Shown here in pieces: positions 17,235 through 25,153 of a DNA stretch of 64,000 nucleotides. Below the pieces are notes generated by a model. It saw only the letters and a program-made list of their open reading frames with translations. It did not search any database and was not told the origin of the DNA. This stretch comes from Peribacillus deserti (lineage in GTDB: Bacteria; Bacillota; Bacilli; Bacillales; DSM-1321), in NCBI RefSeq assembly GCF_016909175.1, contig NZ_JAFBFI010000010.1, positions 62,001 through 126,000 of the forward strand, written 5' to 3'. The position numbers and the translations under genes are program-made. Position 1 is the first letter of the stretch. Each line of letters opens with the position of its first letter.

Positions 17235-18059
17235 TCAATGAAACAAGTCAGGATAATCTGTAATGAGGCCCTCTACACCAAAATGGCGAAGCTTTTCCGC
17301 AGCTTGTTTATCTCTGACAGTCCAAACTAGTACTCCAAGTCCAAAGGAATGGATTCTTTGTATTAGACGCCTGTTAACCATATTGATTTTTGGATTTATA
17401 AACTGAGCGAATTCAGAGATTCGTTTGATTTTCTTATTACTTAAGCCAGCCGGGTGTTTTTTTACAAGCATTCCGATTGGTATATGCGGCGAGTACTCAC
17501 GAAAGGTTTTTAAAGCATTTTCATTAAATGATTGGACAATGACAGGATACTTCAGGCTGCTGGAGAATGAAACCCTAATTAATGCTTCTGCTAACTTCTT
17601 TTCAATGCCGGGATAGAGTGATGGTTTTTTCATTTCTATGATAAGACCGGCTTTCCCATTATAACGTGTAAAAATATCTTCTAAGCAGTGTATTCTCTCA
17701 TTCTTGTATTGTTCATGAAACCAAGATCCAGAGTCTAAACGTCTTAAATCCTGATAAGTCCAGTTTTTCACAAAACCCTTTCCGTTAGTGGTACGATCCA
17801 AGGCTGGATCATGAATAACAACCAGCTTCCCATCCAGACTCAGCTGTATATCCAGTTCTATATAGTCCGCTCCCTGTTCAATAGATTTATCAAAGGCTGC
17901 GAACGTATTTTCAGGACAATAGCCAGATGCCCCTCGATGGGCAATAATAAAAGGCTGGCTGGGAGGTGATGCTTCACTCCTCCAAATTATTTTTTTTAAA
18001 TAATTACTTAGAGAGAAACGGCTTAAAAGGGCGGTACATCCAATTCTCACAAGCTTCAC
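17235..18059 (-). CDS. Glycerophosphodiester phosphodiesterase
   Basis: A 274-residue TIM-barrel enzyme that hydrolyses glycerophosphodiesters to glycerol 3-phosphate and an alcohol. The signature HRGASG starts at H41; E68 and D70 in IELDIQLS bind the metal, and H83 in VVIHDP is the second catalytic histidine. The GDPD insertion with the KPSLYPGIE stretch is present. The first 35 residues are a poorly conserved, mildly hydrophobic extension and not a clear signal peptide, so the protein is probably cytoplasmic or loosely associated with the membrane. Single gene. Confidence 0.9.
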   Translation of the reverse strand: MKLVRIGCTALLSRFSLSNYLKKIIWRSEASPPSQPFIIAHRGASGYCPENTFAAFDKSIEQGADYIELDIQLSLDGKLVVIHDPALDRTTNGKGFVKNWTYQDLRRLDSGSWFHEQYKNERIHCLEDIFTRYNGKAGLIIEMKKPSLYPGIEKKLAEALIRVSFSSSLKYPVIVQSFNENALKTFREYSPHIPIGMLVKKHPAGLSNKKIKRISEFAQFINPKINMVNRRLIQRIHSFGLGVLVWTVRDKQAAEKLRHFGVEGLITDYPDLFH

Positions 18060-18241
18060 TTATGATCACACCTCAAGTAAATTTTTTTCAGGGTAAAATA
18101 CAAAATTCAAAATGTCAATCTGAAAGTGAATGGTCAAAAATTCTATTTGCAATTTAATTATGACAGGCATATAATTCTAGTTATTATGCAGAGTGAAATT
18201 TCATTTACCAATTAATGTCAGGGAAGAGAAGGGTAAAATAT

Positions 18242-18388
18242 ATGCCAACAGTTAATGAATTGATTAAAACCTTGCTAAAAAAAGGAATAAAAGCTGAGAA
18301 AGTCATCTCCAGAAAGAAACTGTTTGCCAGCTTACTATCTCAAAATGATTGCCATATGTTAAGTGAAAAGGCTAAAAATAAAGTTTAA
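18242..18388 (+). CDS. Small ORF, 48 residues, unknown
   Basis: The frame begins MPTVNELIKTLLKKGIKAEK and ends KAKNKV. It is a basic, amphipathic, probably helical peptide with one cysteine. A GAGAAGGG ribosome site lies eight bases before ATG 18242. An AACTAGA / TCTAGTT dyad followed by GTTTTTT (about 18389-18445) could end the transcript. I recognise no family. The ribosome site and terminator-like dyad are the main support. Confidence 0.4.
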   Translation: MPTVNELIKTLLKKGIKAEKVISRKKLFASLLSQNDCHMLSEKAKNKV

Positions 18389-18544
18389 AACTAGATTAGG
18401 ATTGTAATAGAGGAACTGGAATAAGAAAAAGTCTAGTTGTTTTTTAGATGAACATTTCAGATAAAAAAAATTTGTGTAATTATTTAACTAAGTTAAGTTT
18501 TCTGCTGTCGTCGCATTTGTTTACTTCTATATTATTAAATGTAG

Positions 18545-18703
18545 AGCAGGATTAATGAGTCTTCTTCAAGGGTGCTATGAGTGCAGCTTCTCCGGCGGAT
18601 GCTGGATTAAATGCACCGTGCGCAAATCCGGTTACGCTCTGATTTTGACCAGCATACATACACGAAAATGGCTGATCCTAACATCTTGGGTCAGCCATTT
18701 TTT
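18545..18703 (+). ncRNA. Candidate structured RNA ending in a terminator
   Basis: This gene-free stretch contains an ATGCTGG / CCAGCAT pairing (about 18599-18655) enclosing GC-rich segments, then a strong terminator. It is richer in GC than the flanking sequence and has no convincing ORF; an 87-codon frame exists but lacks a ribosome site. I could not match it to a known RNA family. It may be a small RNA or a leader for the DUF1659 operon. Confidence 0.35.
18665..18703 (+). terminator. Strong rho-independent terminator
   Basis: AAATGGCTGA and TCAGCCATTT form a perfect ten-base stem followed by seven T. No ORF with a ribosome site precedes it directly. Confidence 0.88.
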
Positions 18704-18841
18704 TAATACACTACTGGACGGGCCTTGCTTGATGACAGCCTCAGTACCAAACGATACAGCAGCGGTTTTATATTACTTTTTACTGCATGCCCCTTTTTGC
18801 CTCCAGCTCTTTATATAGAGAGTGAAAGGGGGTGAACAAAG

Positions 18842-19060
18842 ATGGCAAATCAATCATTAATCTCATCTTCATTGCAATACTCAGTTCAAGCAGGATTAAA
18901 TGACAAAAACGAACCTATTTTCAAAAAGAAGACACTTCCAAATGTAAAGCCTGCTGCTACTCCAGATCAGCTTCAGCAAACTGCACAGGCTTTAGCAGGG
19001 CTTGGGAAGTTTCCACTTGCTGATGTAACAAGAGAAGATGTACAAAGCATTAATGCGTAA
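18842..19060 (+). CDS. DUF1659 domain-containing protein
   Basis: A 72-residue protein of the DUF1659 family, recognised from the LQYSVQAGLNDKNEPIFKKKTL start, the central hydrophilic stretch and the QTAQALAGLGKFPLADVTREDV end. The function of the family is unknown. A strong AAAGGGGGTG ribosome site precedes ATG 18842. It is the first gene of a compact unit with DUF2922 and YvrJ-family genes, a trio that recurs in Bacillaceae. Confidence 0.82.
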   Translation: MANQSLISSSLQYSVQAGLNDKNEPIFKKKTLPNVKPAATPDQLQQTAQALAGLGKFPLADVTREDVQSINA

Positions 19061-19091
19061 ACATGAAAAGTAAATTAGAGGAGGAATGGAA

Positions 19092-19310
19092 ATGGCAAAA
19101 ACTTTGGAACTGGTATTTATCACAGCTGATGGCAAAAATTCGAAGATATCTGTTGAGGATCCACAAGAACCAGTTGATGTGAATGCTGTCAAACAAGCAA
19201 TGGATTCAATTCTTGCAGCGAACATTTTCATGACAAGTTCAGGCGATTTGACTGCTAAGAAGAACGCCAGAGTAATCGACAGGACGGTTGAAGAATACGA
19301 AATGAGCTAA
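19092..19310 (+). CDS. DUF2922 domain-containing protein
   Basis: A 72-residue protein of the DUF2922 family (MAKTLELVFITADGKNSKIS, then DPQEPVDVNAVKQAM and a TSSGDLTAKKNARVIDR end). AGGAGG at 19079-19084 is seven bases before ATG 19092 and only one base before the upstream in-frame ATG 19086, so the shorter start is preferred. The second gene of the DUF1659-DUF2922-YvrJ unit; function unknown. Confidence 0.84.
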   Translation: MAKTLELVFITADGKNSKISVEDPQEPVDVNAVKQAMDSILAANIFMTSSGDLTAKKNARVIDRTVEEYEMS

Positions 19311-19380
19311 TGGAGGAATGAGCCATTCTGCATAGTCTCGGGGATGGCTCTCCAAATAATTGTCTAAAGGAGGATTTGCT

Positions 19381-19530
19381 TTGGAGACGCTGATAACTTT
19401 TGTCAGCGAGGTAGGTTTCCCAATAGTTGTTTCTTTATATCTGCTTTATCGTGTTGAATCTAAGCTGGATATTCTCATTCAATCTATTCAAAATCTTCCC
19501 TTGCTGTTGAAAGATAAACAACTTCATTAA
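19381..19530 (+). CDS. YvrJ-family small membrane protein
   Basis: A 49-residue ORF starting at TTG 19381 after AGGAGG. It reads METLITFVSEVGFPIVVSLY followed by LLYRVESKLD, the usual YvrJ pattern of one short membrane helix and a charged tail (LLLKDKQLH). The family is small and of unknown function. It is the last gene of the trio and is followed immediately by a terminator. Confidence 0.8.
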   Translation: METLITFVSEVGFPIVVSLYLLYRVESKLDILIQSIQNLPLLLKDKQLH

Positions 19531-19536
19531 AGTGAA

Positions 19537-19571
19537 AAAAAGAAACTCATCAGTTTTGAGTTTCTTTTTAT
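19537..19571 (+). terminator. Rho-independent terminator
   Basis: AAAGAAACTCA and TGAGTTTCTTT with a T-rich end close the DUF1659-DUF2922-YvrJ unit. Confidence 0.9.
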
Positions 19572-19688
19572 TGCTGCTTTTAAAAGATCATTATATTCAT
19601 AATGCAGGGCAGTAAATAATAAATAATTAAAAAGGATTTAGGGCGTAAAAATGGAATTAGTAAAAGCAGTAATAAAAGGAGGGATAAA

Positions 19689-21002
19689 ATGGAACCAGAG
19701 CTTGAAAAGAAACCTGTTATAAGGTCAAGGAAAGCAAGCTTGTATTTTACTCTGCCCATTATTTCGTGGGCGCTGTATGATTTTGCCAATACGATATTTT
19801 CTTCCAATATCAACACTATATTTTTCCCTTTCTATATACAAGAAGCAATCGGTAACAACGAAGTGCTTGATCAAATTGCAAGTACATTTATTTCCTATGC
19901 AAATGCTGCAGCCAGTTTATTTCTTGTTTTATTTTCACCTTTATATGGAGTGATGATCGACCGAAGCGGCAAAAAGAAAAAGTATATGATTCCATTTACC
20001 TTGATCGCCGTTGTCTCTACTTTCTTAATGGGTGTGTTTGGAAACTGGAACTCTGGGAGTACTTGGGGAGGGCTGCCGGTTTCTCTCGGCCTGGTGATTA
20101 TCTTTTTTATCATAGCAAAGTTTTTTTACCATTCAAGCCTCGTTTTCTATGATGCCATGATTGGGGATATCGGAAAGAAAGAAGACCTCCCGCTTATTTC
20201 AGGATTCGGGGTTGCGGTCGGTTATATAGGTACTCTGTTAGGACTTGCGGTTTATCCGCTGGTAGGCAAAAGCGGTAACGAAGATGCGTTCATTCCAACT
20301 GCCATTCTATTCCTGCTTTTTTCACTGCCTTTATTTTTCTTATATAAAGATCCAGAGACAAGCCGGCCTGCACAAAAGCAGTCTTTTTTCTCAGGCTATA
20401 AGGAAATCTTCCACACGTTCAAGGAAATGAAAAGCTATAAAAATATCTTTACCTTTATGATTGCGTATTTTTTCTTAAATGATGCAATTTCCACCACGAT
20501 CGCTATGATGGCCGTTTATGCGGGCACCGTAGTAGGTTTTTCTTCAGGCGCTTTTATTCTTTTATATTTAGTATCCACCATTTCGAGCATAATAGGGTCC
20601 TTTATCTTTGGTTACATTACGCGGGCAAAGGGAGCAAGAAAATCCATCATTTATGTAGCCGTTTTACTCCTTGTAGCACTTGCAGCAGCAGTGCTGGCAC
20701 AGGACCCGCTATGGTTCTGGGCTGCAGGCAGTATGTTTGGAGTTGCTCTGGGATCTATGTGGGTAACGTCGAGAACCTTCATTGTACAGCTGACACCTGA
20801 AGAAAAAAGAGGCCAGTTTTTTGGACTTTTTGCCTTTTCAGGAAAGGTTTCTTCCATAATTGGACCATTAATATATGGAAGCATTACCTTGATTTTTGCA
20901 GATTTGGGGACTATTGCAAGCAGAATGGCCTTGGGGTCTTTAATGATTCTAACCTTAATCGGCCTAATCATTGTTGTTAGAATGAAGGAAGAGACTTCAT
21001 AA
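19689..21002 (+). CDS. MFS transporter of the Atg22/UMF1 family
   Basis: A 437-residue membrane protein with about twelve helices. The opening ISWALYDFANTIFSSNI is the hallmark of the UMF1/Atg22 branch of the major facilitator superfamily, and MIDRSGKKKKYMIP forms the loop between helices 2 and 3. The yeast relative exports amino acids from the vacuole; bacterial substrates are not known. The ribosome site is AAAGGAGGG before ATG 19689. Monocistronic with its own terminator. Confidence 0.87.
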   Translation: MEPELEKKPVIRSRKASLYFTLPIISWALYDFANTIFSSNINTIFFPFYIQEAIGNNEVLDQIASTFISYANAAASLFLVLFSPLYGVMIDRSGKKKKYMIPFTLIAVVSTFLMGVFGNWNSGSTWGGLPVSLGLVIIFFIIAKFFYHSSLVFYDAMIGDIGKKEDLPLISGFGVAVGYIGTLLGLAVYPLVGKSGNEDAFIPTAILFLLFSLPLFFLYKDPETSRPAQKQSFFSGYKEIFHTFKEMKSYKNIFTFMIAYFFLNDAISTTIAMMAVYAGTVVGFSSGAFILLYLVSTISSIIGSFIFGYITRAKGARKSIIYVAVLLLVALAAAVLAQDPLWFWAAGSMFGVALGSMWVTSRTFIVQLTPEEKRGQFFGLFAFSGKVSSIIGPLIYGSITLIFADLGTIASRMALGSLMILTLIGLIIVVRMKEETS

Positions 21003-21003
21003 G

Positions 21004-21030
21004 AAAACCCTGCGGATCCGCAGGGTTTTC
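21004..21030 (+). terminator. Rho-independent terminator
   Basis: AAAACCCTGCGG and CCGCAGGGTTTT form a perfect stem just after the MFS stop codon. Confidence 0.88.
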
Positions 21031-21038
21031 ATTGTCTG

Positions 21039-21075
21039 AAAAAATAAAGGACGCAGCCATGAAGGATGCATCCTA
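21039..21075 (-). terminator. Terminator of the cold-shock gene
   Basis: On the minus strand AGGATGCATCC pairs imperfectly with GGCTGCGTCCT and is followed by TTATTTTTTC. Confidence 0.6.
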
Positions 21076-21103
21076 ATCAGACGTTATAATTTATATGTTT
21101 GAA

Positions 21104-21307
21104 TTATAATTTTACAACGTTTTTAGCTTGAGGTCCGCGGTTGCCTTCTTCGATTTCAAATTCAACCTCTTGGCCTTCGTCAAGAGTCTTGAAACCTTCG
21201 CCTTGGATAGCTGAGAAATGTACGAATACATCGTTTCCGCCTGGTACTTCGATGAAGCCAAATCCTTTTTCGCCGTTAAACCATTTAACTTTACCTGTTA
21301 CTGTCAT
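21104..21307 (-). CDS. Cold-shock protein, CspA/CspB family
   Basis: A 67-residue single OB-fold cold-shock domain that binds single-stranded RNA and DNA and acts as an RNA chaperone. RNP1 is KGFGFI and RNP2 is VFVHF, both intact. It differs from other Csps by a PGGNDVF loop. AGGAGG lies upstream of ATG 21307 with normal spacing. The long AT-rich upstream region is compatible with the structured 5' untranslated leader usual for csp genes, but its start cannot be placed. Confidence 0.95.
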   Translation of the reverse strand: MTVTGKVKWFNGEKGFGFIEVPGGNDVFVHFSAIQGEGFKTLDEGQEVEFEIEEGNRGPQAKNVVKL

Positions 21308-21760
21308 TCTAAAAATCCTCCTAAAAATAAAACAAAAATTTAATATGCTTATTTTATTTCTAAAAATAAAAATTCACATATTATCAAGCATCATAGCATA
21401 GCAAACTACCAATCTCCTGTGATGTTTGATAATATGCAAATTCGTTATTATTTGGTTATTCTGACTAAATTATATAATAAATGCCTAAAAATAACAAGGA
21501 AACATTGCATCTTTAAGTGAATATTCAGTTGATTTTGTTTTTGGTTATTATGATGAAATGAGAAGCTGAATTTGCACTAAGAATTGCTTATTCTGAAGTA
21601 CGAAAAAATGGTATCTCTTTAAATCAAGTACAAAGCCATAACTGTGTGAGGAGCAGACTGTTTGACTTTTGATAAATAGTTTTATATGATTTATTTTGTA
21701 TTCGAGATAAATAGATTAAAAGTTTATTTTGGATGCGAAAAATATCCTTGAGGTGACATC
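21308..21760. other. Divergent intergenic region, csp leader and azoR upstream
   Basis: This AT-rich stretch holds the upstream regions of the cold-shock gene (minus) and the azoreductase gene (plus). I see no ORF with a ribosome site and no recognisable riboswitch. Promoters must be here but several AT-rich candidates cannot be told apart. Confidence 0.5.
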
Positions 21761-22387
21761 ATGACTAAAGTTTTGTACGTTAAAGCAAATCCGAAAGAAG
21801 ATCAATTCTCGTTTTCTGCACGAGTAGCAAATGAGTTTATTAACACTTATAAAGAAAAGAATAGCAGCGACGAAATTGAAGTGCTTGATCTGTACAGCAC
21901 AAACCTGCCATTAATTGACCGTGATGTTTTGAACGCATGGGGCAAGATCGCTGCAGGCGGCGAATTAACTGAAAATGAGAATGCAAAGGTTTCTCGATTA
22001 GTTGAATTAGTGGACCAATTCTTGGCTGCTGATAAGGTAGTGTTCTCTGCTCCAATGTGGAACTTTGGATACCCTCCATTGATGAAGGCTTATTTAGATG
22101 CTCTATGTGTAGCAGGCAAAACGTTTAAATATACAGAAAACGGCCCTGTTGGACTTGCTGGTGATAAATCAGTCGCACTGATTGAAGCACGCGGAGGCAT
22201 TTATTCAGAAGGTCCTGCTATGGAAGTGGAACATACGGAAAGCTTCTTTAAAACGATAATGGGCTTTATCGGAATTAATAATGTCCAGACTGTACTTGTT
22301 GAAGGTGTAGCAATTGACCCTTCTAAAGCAGAAGACATTGTAGGCGAGGCAGCCTCTAAAGCAATAGAGCTTGCAAAACAATTCTAA
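21761..22387 (+). CDS. azoR: FMN-dependent NADH-azoreductase
   Basis: A 208-residue flavodoxin-fold oxidoreductase. It shows the family opening KVLYVKANPKEDQFSFSARV (FMN phosphate loop), the APMWNFGYPPLMKAYLDAL flavin-binding segment and EARGGIYSEGPAM. AzoR-type enzymes reduce quinones and azo compounds with NADH and protect against thiol-specific and quinone stress. The start ATG 21761 has a TTGAGGTGA ribosome site. A single gene with its own terminator. Confidence 0.92.
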   Translation: MTKVLYVKANPKEDQFSFSARVANEFINTYKEKNSSDEIEVLDLYSTNLPLIDRDVLNAWGKIAAGGELTENENAKVSRLVELVDQFLAADKVVFSAPMWNFGYPPLMKAYLDALCVAGKTFKYTENGPVGLAGDKSVALIEARGGIYSEGPAMEVEHTESFFKTIMGFIGINNVQTVLVEGVAIDPSKAEDIVGEAASKAIELAKQF

Positions 22388-22401
22388 TATCCTCTTTAGG
22401 T

Positions 22402-22431
22402 AAAGCAGTGAACCTGGTTCACTGCTTTTTA
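22402..22431 (+). terminator. Rho-independent terminator
   Basis: AAAGCAGTGAACC and GGTTCACTGCTTT form a perfect stem followed by TTAAT. Confidence 0.88.
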
Positions 22432-22635
22432 ATGTTCTATCTGCGTAAACAGAAATCTCTCCTTATAGCTGACCCTCAAAAATTCTTTCCAGAAGATCCA
22501 TTACTTTTTCTCTACATGAATCTGTATTTTTTTTCAATTATCTTCCCCAATTTATGCCCATAGAAAAAGGAAGGGGAATATGATATAGTTGTTTGATGAG
22601 TATTTTGAAAGATATATATAGGAAGGAAAGAAATA

Positions 22636-24213
22636 ATGAAAGCTTCTGTTAAGGATGAGGTACAATCCAGAAGAACGTTTGCAATTATTTCCCACCCCGA
22701 TGCCGGTAAAACTACGCTGACCGAAAAGCTGCTGCTTTTTGGAGGAGCGATTCGTGATGCGGGTACTGTAAAGGCACGTAAAACGGGAAAATATGCTACA
22801 AGTGACTGGATGGAAATTGAAAAGCAGCGTGGAATCTCCGTAACTTCAAGTGTTATGCAATTTGATTATGAAGGATTTCGCGTCAATATATTAGACACCC
22901 CTGGCCACCAGGATTTCAGTGAAGACACATATCGTACTCTTACTGCTGTAGACAGCGCAGTCATGATTGTAGATTCCGCTAAAGGAATTGAGGAGCAGAC
23001 GATCAAGCTGTTTAAAGTTTGCCGTATGCGCGGGATTCCGATTTTTACTTTTATTAATAAAATGGATCGACAGGGAAAACCTCCTCTTGATTTGCTTGCG
23101 GAGCTTGAAGAAGTACTTGGTATTGAATCGTACCCAATGAACTGGCCAATTGGCATGGGCAAGGACTTTATGGGAATTTATGACCGTTACTTCAATCGAA
23201 TCGAACTATTCAAGGATGAAACAGATAATCCGTTTATTCCGTTAAATGAGGATGGAGAACTTGAAGCGGGTCATGAGCTGGCAGATTCTCAATTGTTTGA
23301 ACAAACATTAGAAGAAATTATGCTTCTTTCTGAGGCAGGAAATGAATTTTCTGAGGAACGGATCGCGAATGGGACCTTAACTCCAGTATTCTTCGGCAGC
23401 GCACTAACGGCTTTTGGAGTTCAAACATTCCTGGATACTTATTTGCAATTTGCTCCGCAGCCTCAGCCAAGAAATTCAACTTCTGGAGAAATTAATCCTG
23501 TAAGCGATGATTTCTCAGGATTTATCTTTAAGATTCAGGCTAATATGAATCCAAAGCACCGCGATAGAATTGCCTTTCTGCGTATTTGTTCAGGCCAGTT
23601 TGAACGGGGCATGACCGTGTTCCAGAGCCGGACAGGAAAGCAGATCAATCTGTCTCAGTCTACTCAGTTTCTTGCTGACGACAGGAATACGGTTAATGAA
23701 GCTGTCAGCGGAGATATCATTGGGCTGTATGACACAGGCAACTATCAAATAGGGGACACTATTACAACGAACAAGGATATGTTCCAGTTTGAAAGACTGC
23801 CGCAGTTTACTCCTGAAATGTTTGTCCGTGTAACCGCCAAAAACGTAATGAAGCAAAAACACTTCCACAAAGGCATCCAGCAGCTGGTCCAAGAAGGGGC
23901 CATTCAGCTATTTAAAACCGTCCGGATGGAAGAATATCTGCTAGGTGCAGTCGGACAGCTTCAATTTGAAGTGTTCGAACACCGGATGAAAAATGAGTAC
24001 AACGTGGATGTCTTAATGGAACGCGTAGGGACCAAAGTAGTCCGCTGGGTTGATGACGAGAAAATAGACGAAAACCTCTCCAATTCCAGAAGCGTCCTGG
24101 TAAAAGACCGTTTCGATAAATACGTTTTCTTATTCGAAAATGAATTTGCACTAAGATGGTTTACAGATAAAAATCCGGATATTAAATTATACAATCCAAT
24201 GGATATGAAGTAA
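22636..24213 (+). CDS. prfC: Peptide chain release factor 3
   Basis: A 525-residue translational GTPase that recycles RF1/RF2 from the ribosome after termination. G1 is HPDAGKTT, G2 lies in [12 protein letters not shown]3 is DTPGHQDF and G4 is NKMD. The opening [20 protein letters not shown] and an RF3-type C-terminal domain ([21 protein letters not shown]) distinguish it from EF-G. RF3 is not present in all bacteria. The ribosome site is ATAGGAAGGAAAG before ATG 22636. Single gene with a terminator. Confidence 0.95.
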   Translation: MKASVKDEVQSRRTFAIISHPDAGKTTLTEKLLLFGGAIRDAGTVKARKTGKYATSDWMEIEKQRGISVTSSVMQFDYEGFRVNILDTPGHQDFSEDTYRTLTAVDSAVMIVDSAKGIEEQTIKLFKVCRMRGIPIFTFINKMDRQGKPPLDLLAELEEVLGIESYPMNWPIGMGKDFMGIYDRYFNRIELFKDETDNPFIPLNEDGELEAGHELADSQLFEQTLEEIMLLSEAGNEFSEERIANGTLTPVFFGSALTAFGVQTFLDTYLQFAPQPQPRNSTSGEINPVSDDFSGFIFKIQANMNPKHRDRIAFLRICSGQFERGMTVFQSRTGKQINLSQSTQFLADDRNTVNEAVSGDIIGLYDTGNYQIGDTITTNKDMFQFERLPQFTPEMFVRVTAKNVMKQKHFHKGIQQLVQEGAIQLFKTVRMEEYLLGAVGQLQFEVFEHRMKNEYNVDVLMERVGTKVVRWVDDEKIDENLSNSRSVLVKDRFDKYVFLFENEFALRWFTDKNPDIKLYNPMDMK

Positions 24214-24223
24214 TTTAGAAACT

Positions 24224-24260
24224 GGAGCAAAAACCTTAAATGGTTTTTGTTCCTTTTTTG
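24224..24260 (+). terminator. Rho-independent terminator
   Basis: GGAGCAAAAACC and GGTTTTTGTTCC pair with one G-T step and are followed by TTTTTT. Confidence 0.9.
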
Positions 24261-24332
24261 TTTGTACAAGATAAAGGTGGGCCTGTTTTTTTATGCCGTT
24301 GCCTGAGAACCCAATAATTTAAGAAATCCCCC

Positions 24333-24576
24333 CTTAAATTCAGAAAACCCTCCTTAATTTTAGGCTCTGTTAAAGCTCATTATAGATTTGGCACTATGTT
24401 GATTGGAACACGGATACGCGAGACTCCTGCGTGAAAAGCGAGCATCCTTCGCTGCAATCAACAGGCAATTTAACAGAGCAATAATTTTAAAAACATCTTA
24501 AATCTTGGGAAATCCTCTTAAATCTCAGAAAACCCTCTTAAATCTCAGAAAACCCTCTTAACCACTGGAAATCTAT
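24333..24576. repeat. Short tandem repeat, 20-base unit, interrupted by a palindromic element
   Basis: Units of the form CTTAAATCTCAGAAAACCCT repeat head to tail at 24497, 24517, 24537 and 24557, the outer units degenerate. Related units lie at about 24333-24362. The two blocks are separated by copy B of the interspersed element (24363-24480), as if it had inserted into the array. Confidence 0.7.
24363..24480. repeat. Palindromic interspersed element, copy B (short)
   Basis: It starts GGCTCTGTTAAA and ends TTTAACAGAGC, nearly perfect terminal inverted repeats. Inside are GTTGATTGGAAC, GAGACTCCTGCG and AATCAAC. It lacks most of the central GC-rich part of the other copies. Confidence 0.75.
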
Positions 24577-24911
24577 AAATTTCACCTTAAAATGATTAGA
24601 GCATTCCACAAAGACCCGTGACATAGCACAGGCCGACGTATTTGAAGAAAAAATTAATAAAGTATCCAGATTTCTGAGCCTTAAAGGTCCACTGACTAAT
24701 GGTTCCTCTAAATATTTTGCTTTTACTTAGAATAAAAGACTGAAAACGCACCATGAAAAGCTGGACCTCAAAATTGATCAGCACAAGCCTAGGGATCAGA
24801 TATCCCAAGTGCTTGCAGCACAGCTCCTAATATATTCATTGACAAAACTCAAAAACTATATTATTCTACCAATATACTTTAGTGCTTAAAAGCGTTTAAG
24901 TGTGTTAGTAT

Positions 24912-25125
24912 CCGTTAGCAGAAAGCTAGTAATTTAATTGCGGGCAGCAGGCAGAGACCGAATGGAAGCTGAAAATTCGGGCAGCAGTTTTAATGAAATA
25001 CATCTGCAAAGAAAACGGACATTTTTAAAGTGGGTAAACAATTATGTTTATCAAATAGGGTGGTACCGCGGAGCTTCTTCGTCCCTATATGCAGGCGATA
25101 GGCTTTTTTATTTTGCCTGAAAGTA
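24912..25125 (+). promoter_or_regulatory. T-box riboswitch leader, specifier probably TAC (Tyr)
   Basis: The diagnostic T-box sequence AGGGTGGTACCGCG is at 25057-25070, followed by CTTCGTCCCTAT and a T-rich end. In the stem I region GCAGA (about 24950) can pair with TCTGC (25003-25007). The bases just before the closing strand are GAAATAC-A, placing TAC (24999-25001, tyrosine) in the specifier position. The boundaries are approximate and the specifier reading needs a structure model. It controls the downstream NhaC-family carrier. Confidence 0.85.
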
Positions 25126-25153
25126 AAGACTGCACAAGGAAAGGGAGAATATC

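Noticed and set aside
18555-18818. 87-codon plus-strand reading frame
   Set aside because: No ribosome site, spans a perfect terminator, and the translation has no coding character.
24497-24576. Possible CRISPR array
   Set aside because: The 20-base units abut directly with no spacers, and no cas genes are present.
24596-24808. 70-codon minus-strand reading frame between the repeats and the T-box
   Set aside because: Rich in aromatic residues with no ribosome site or family pattern. The opposite strand also shows a stop-interrupted frame, so the region was left unassigned.
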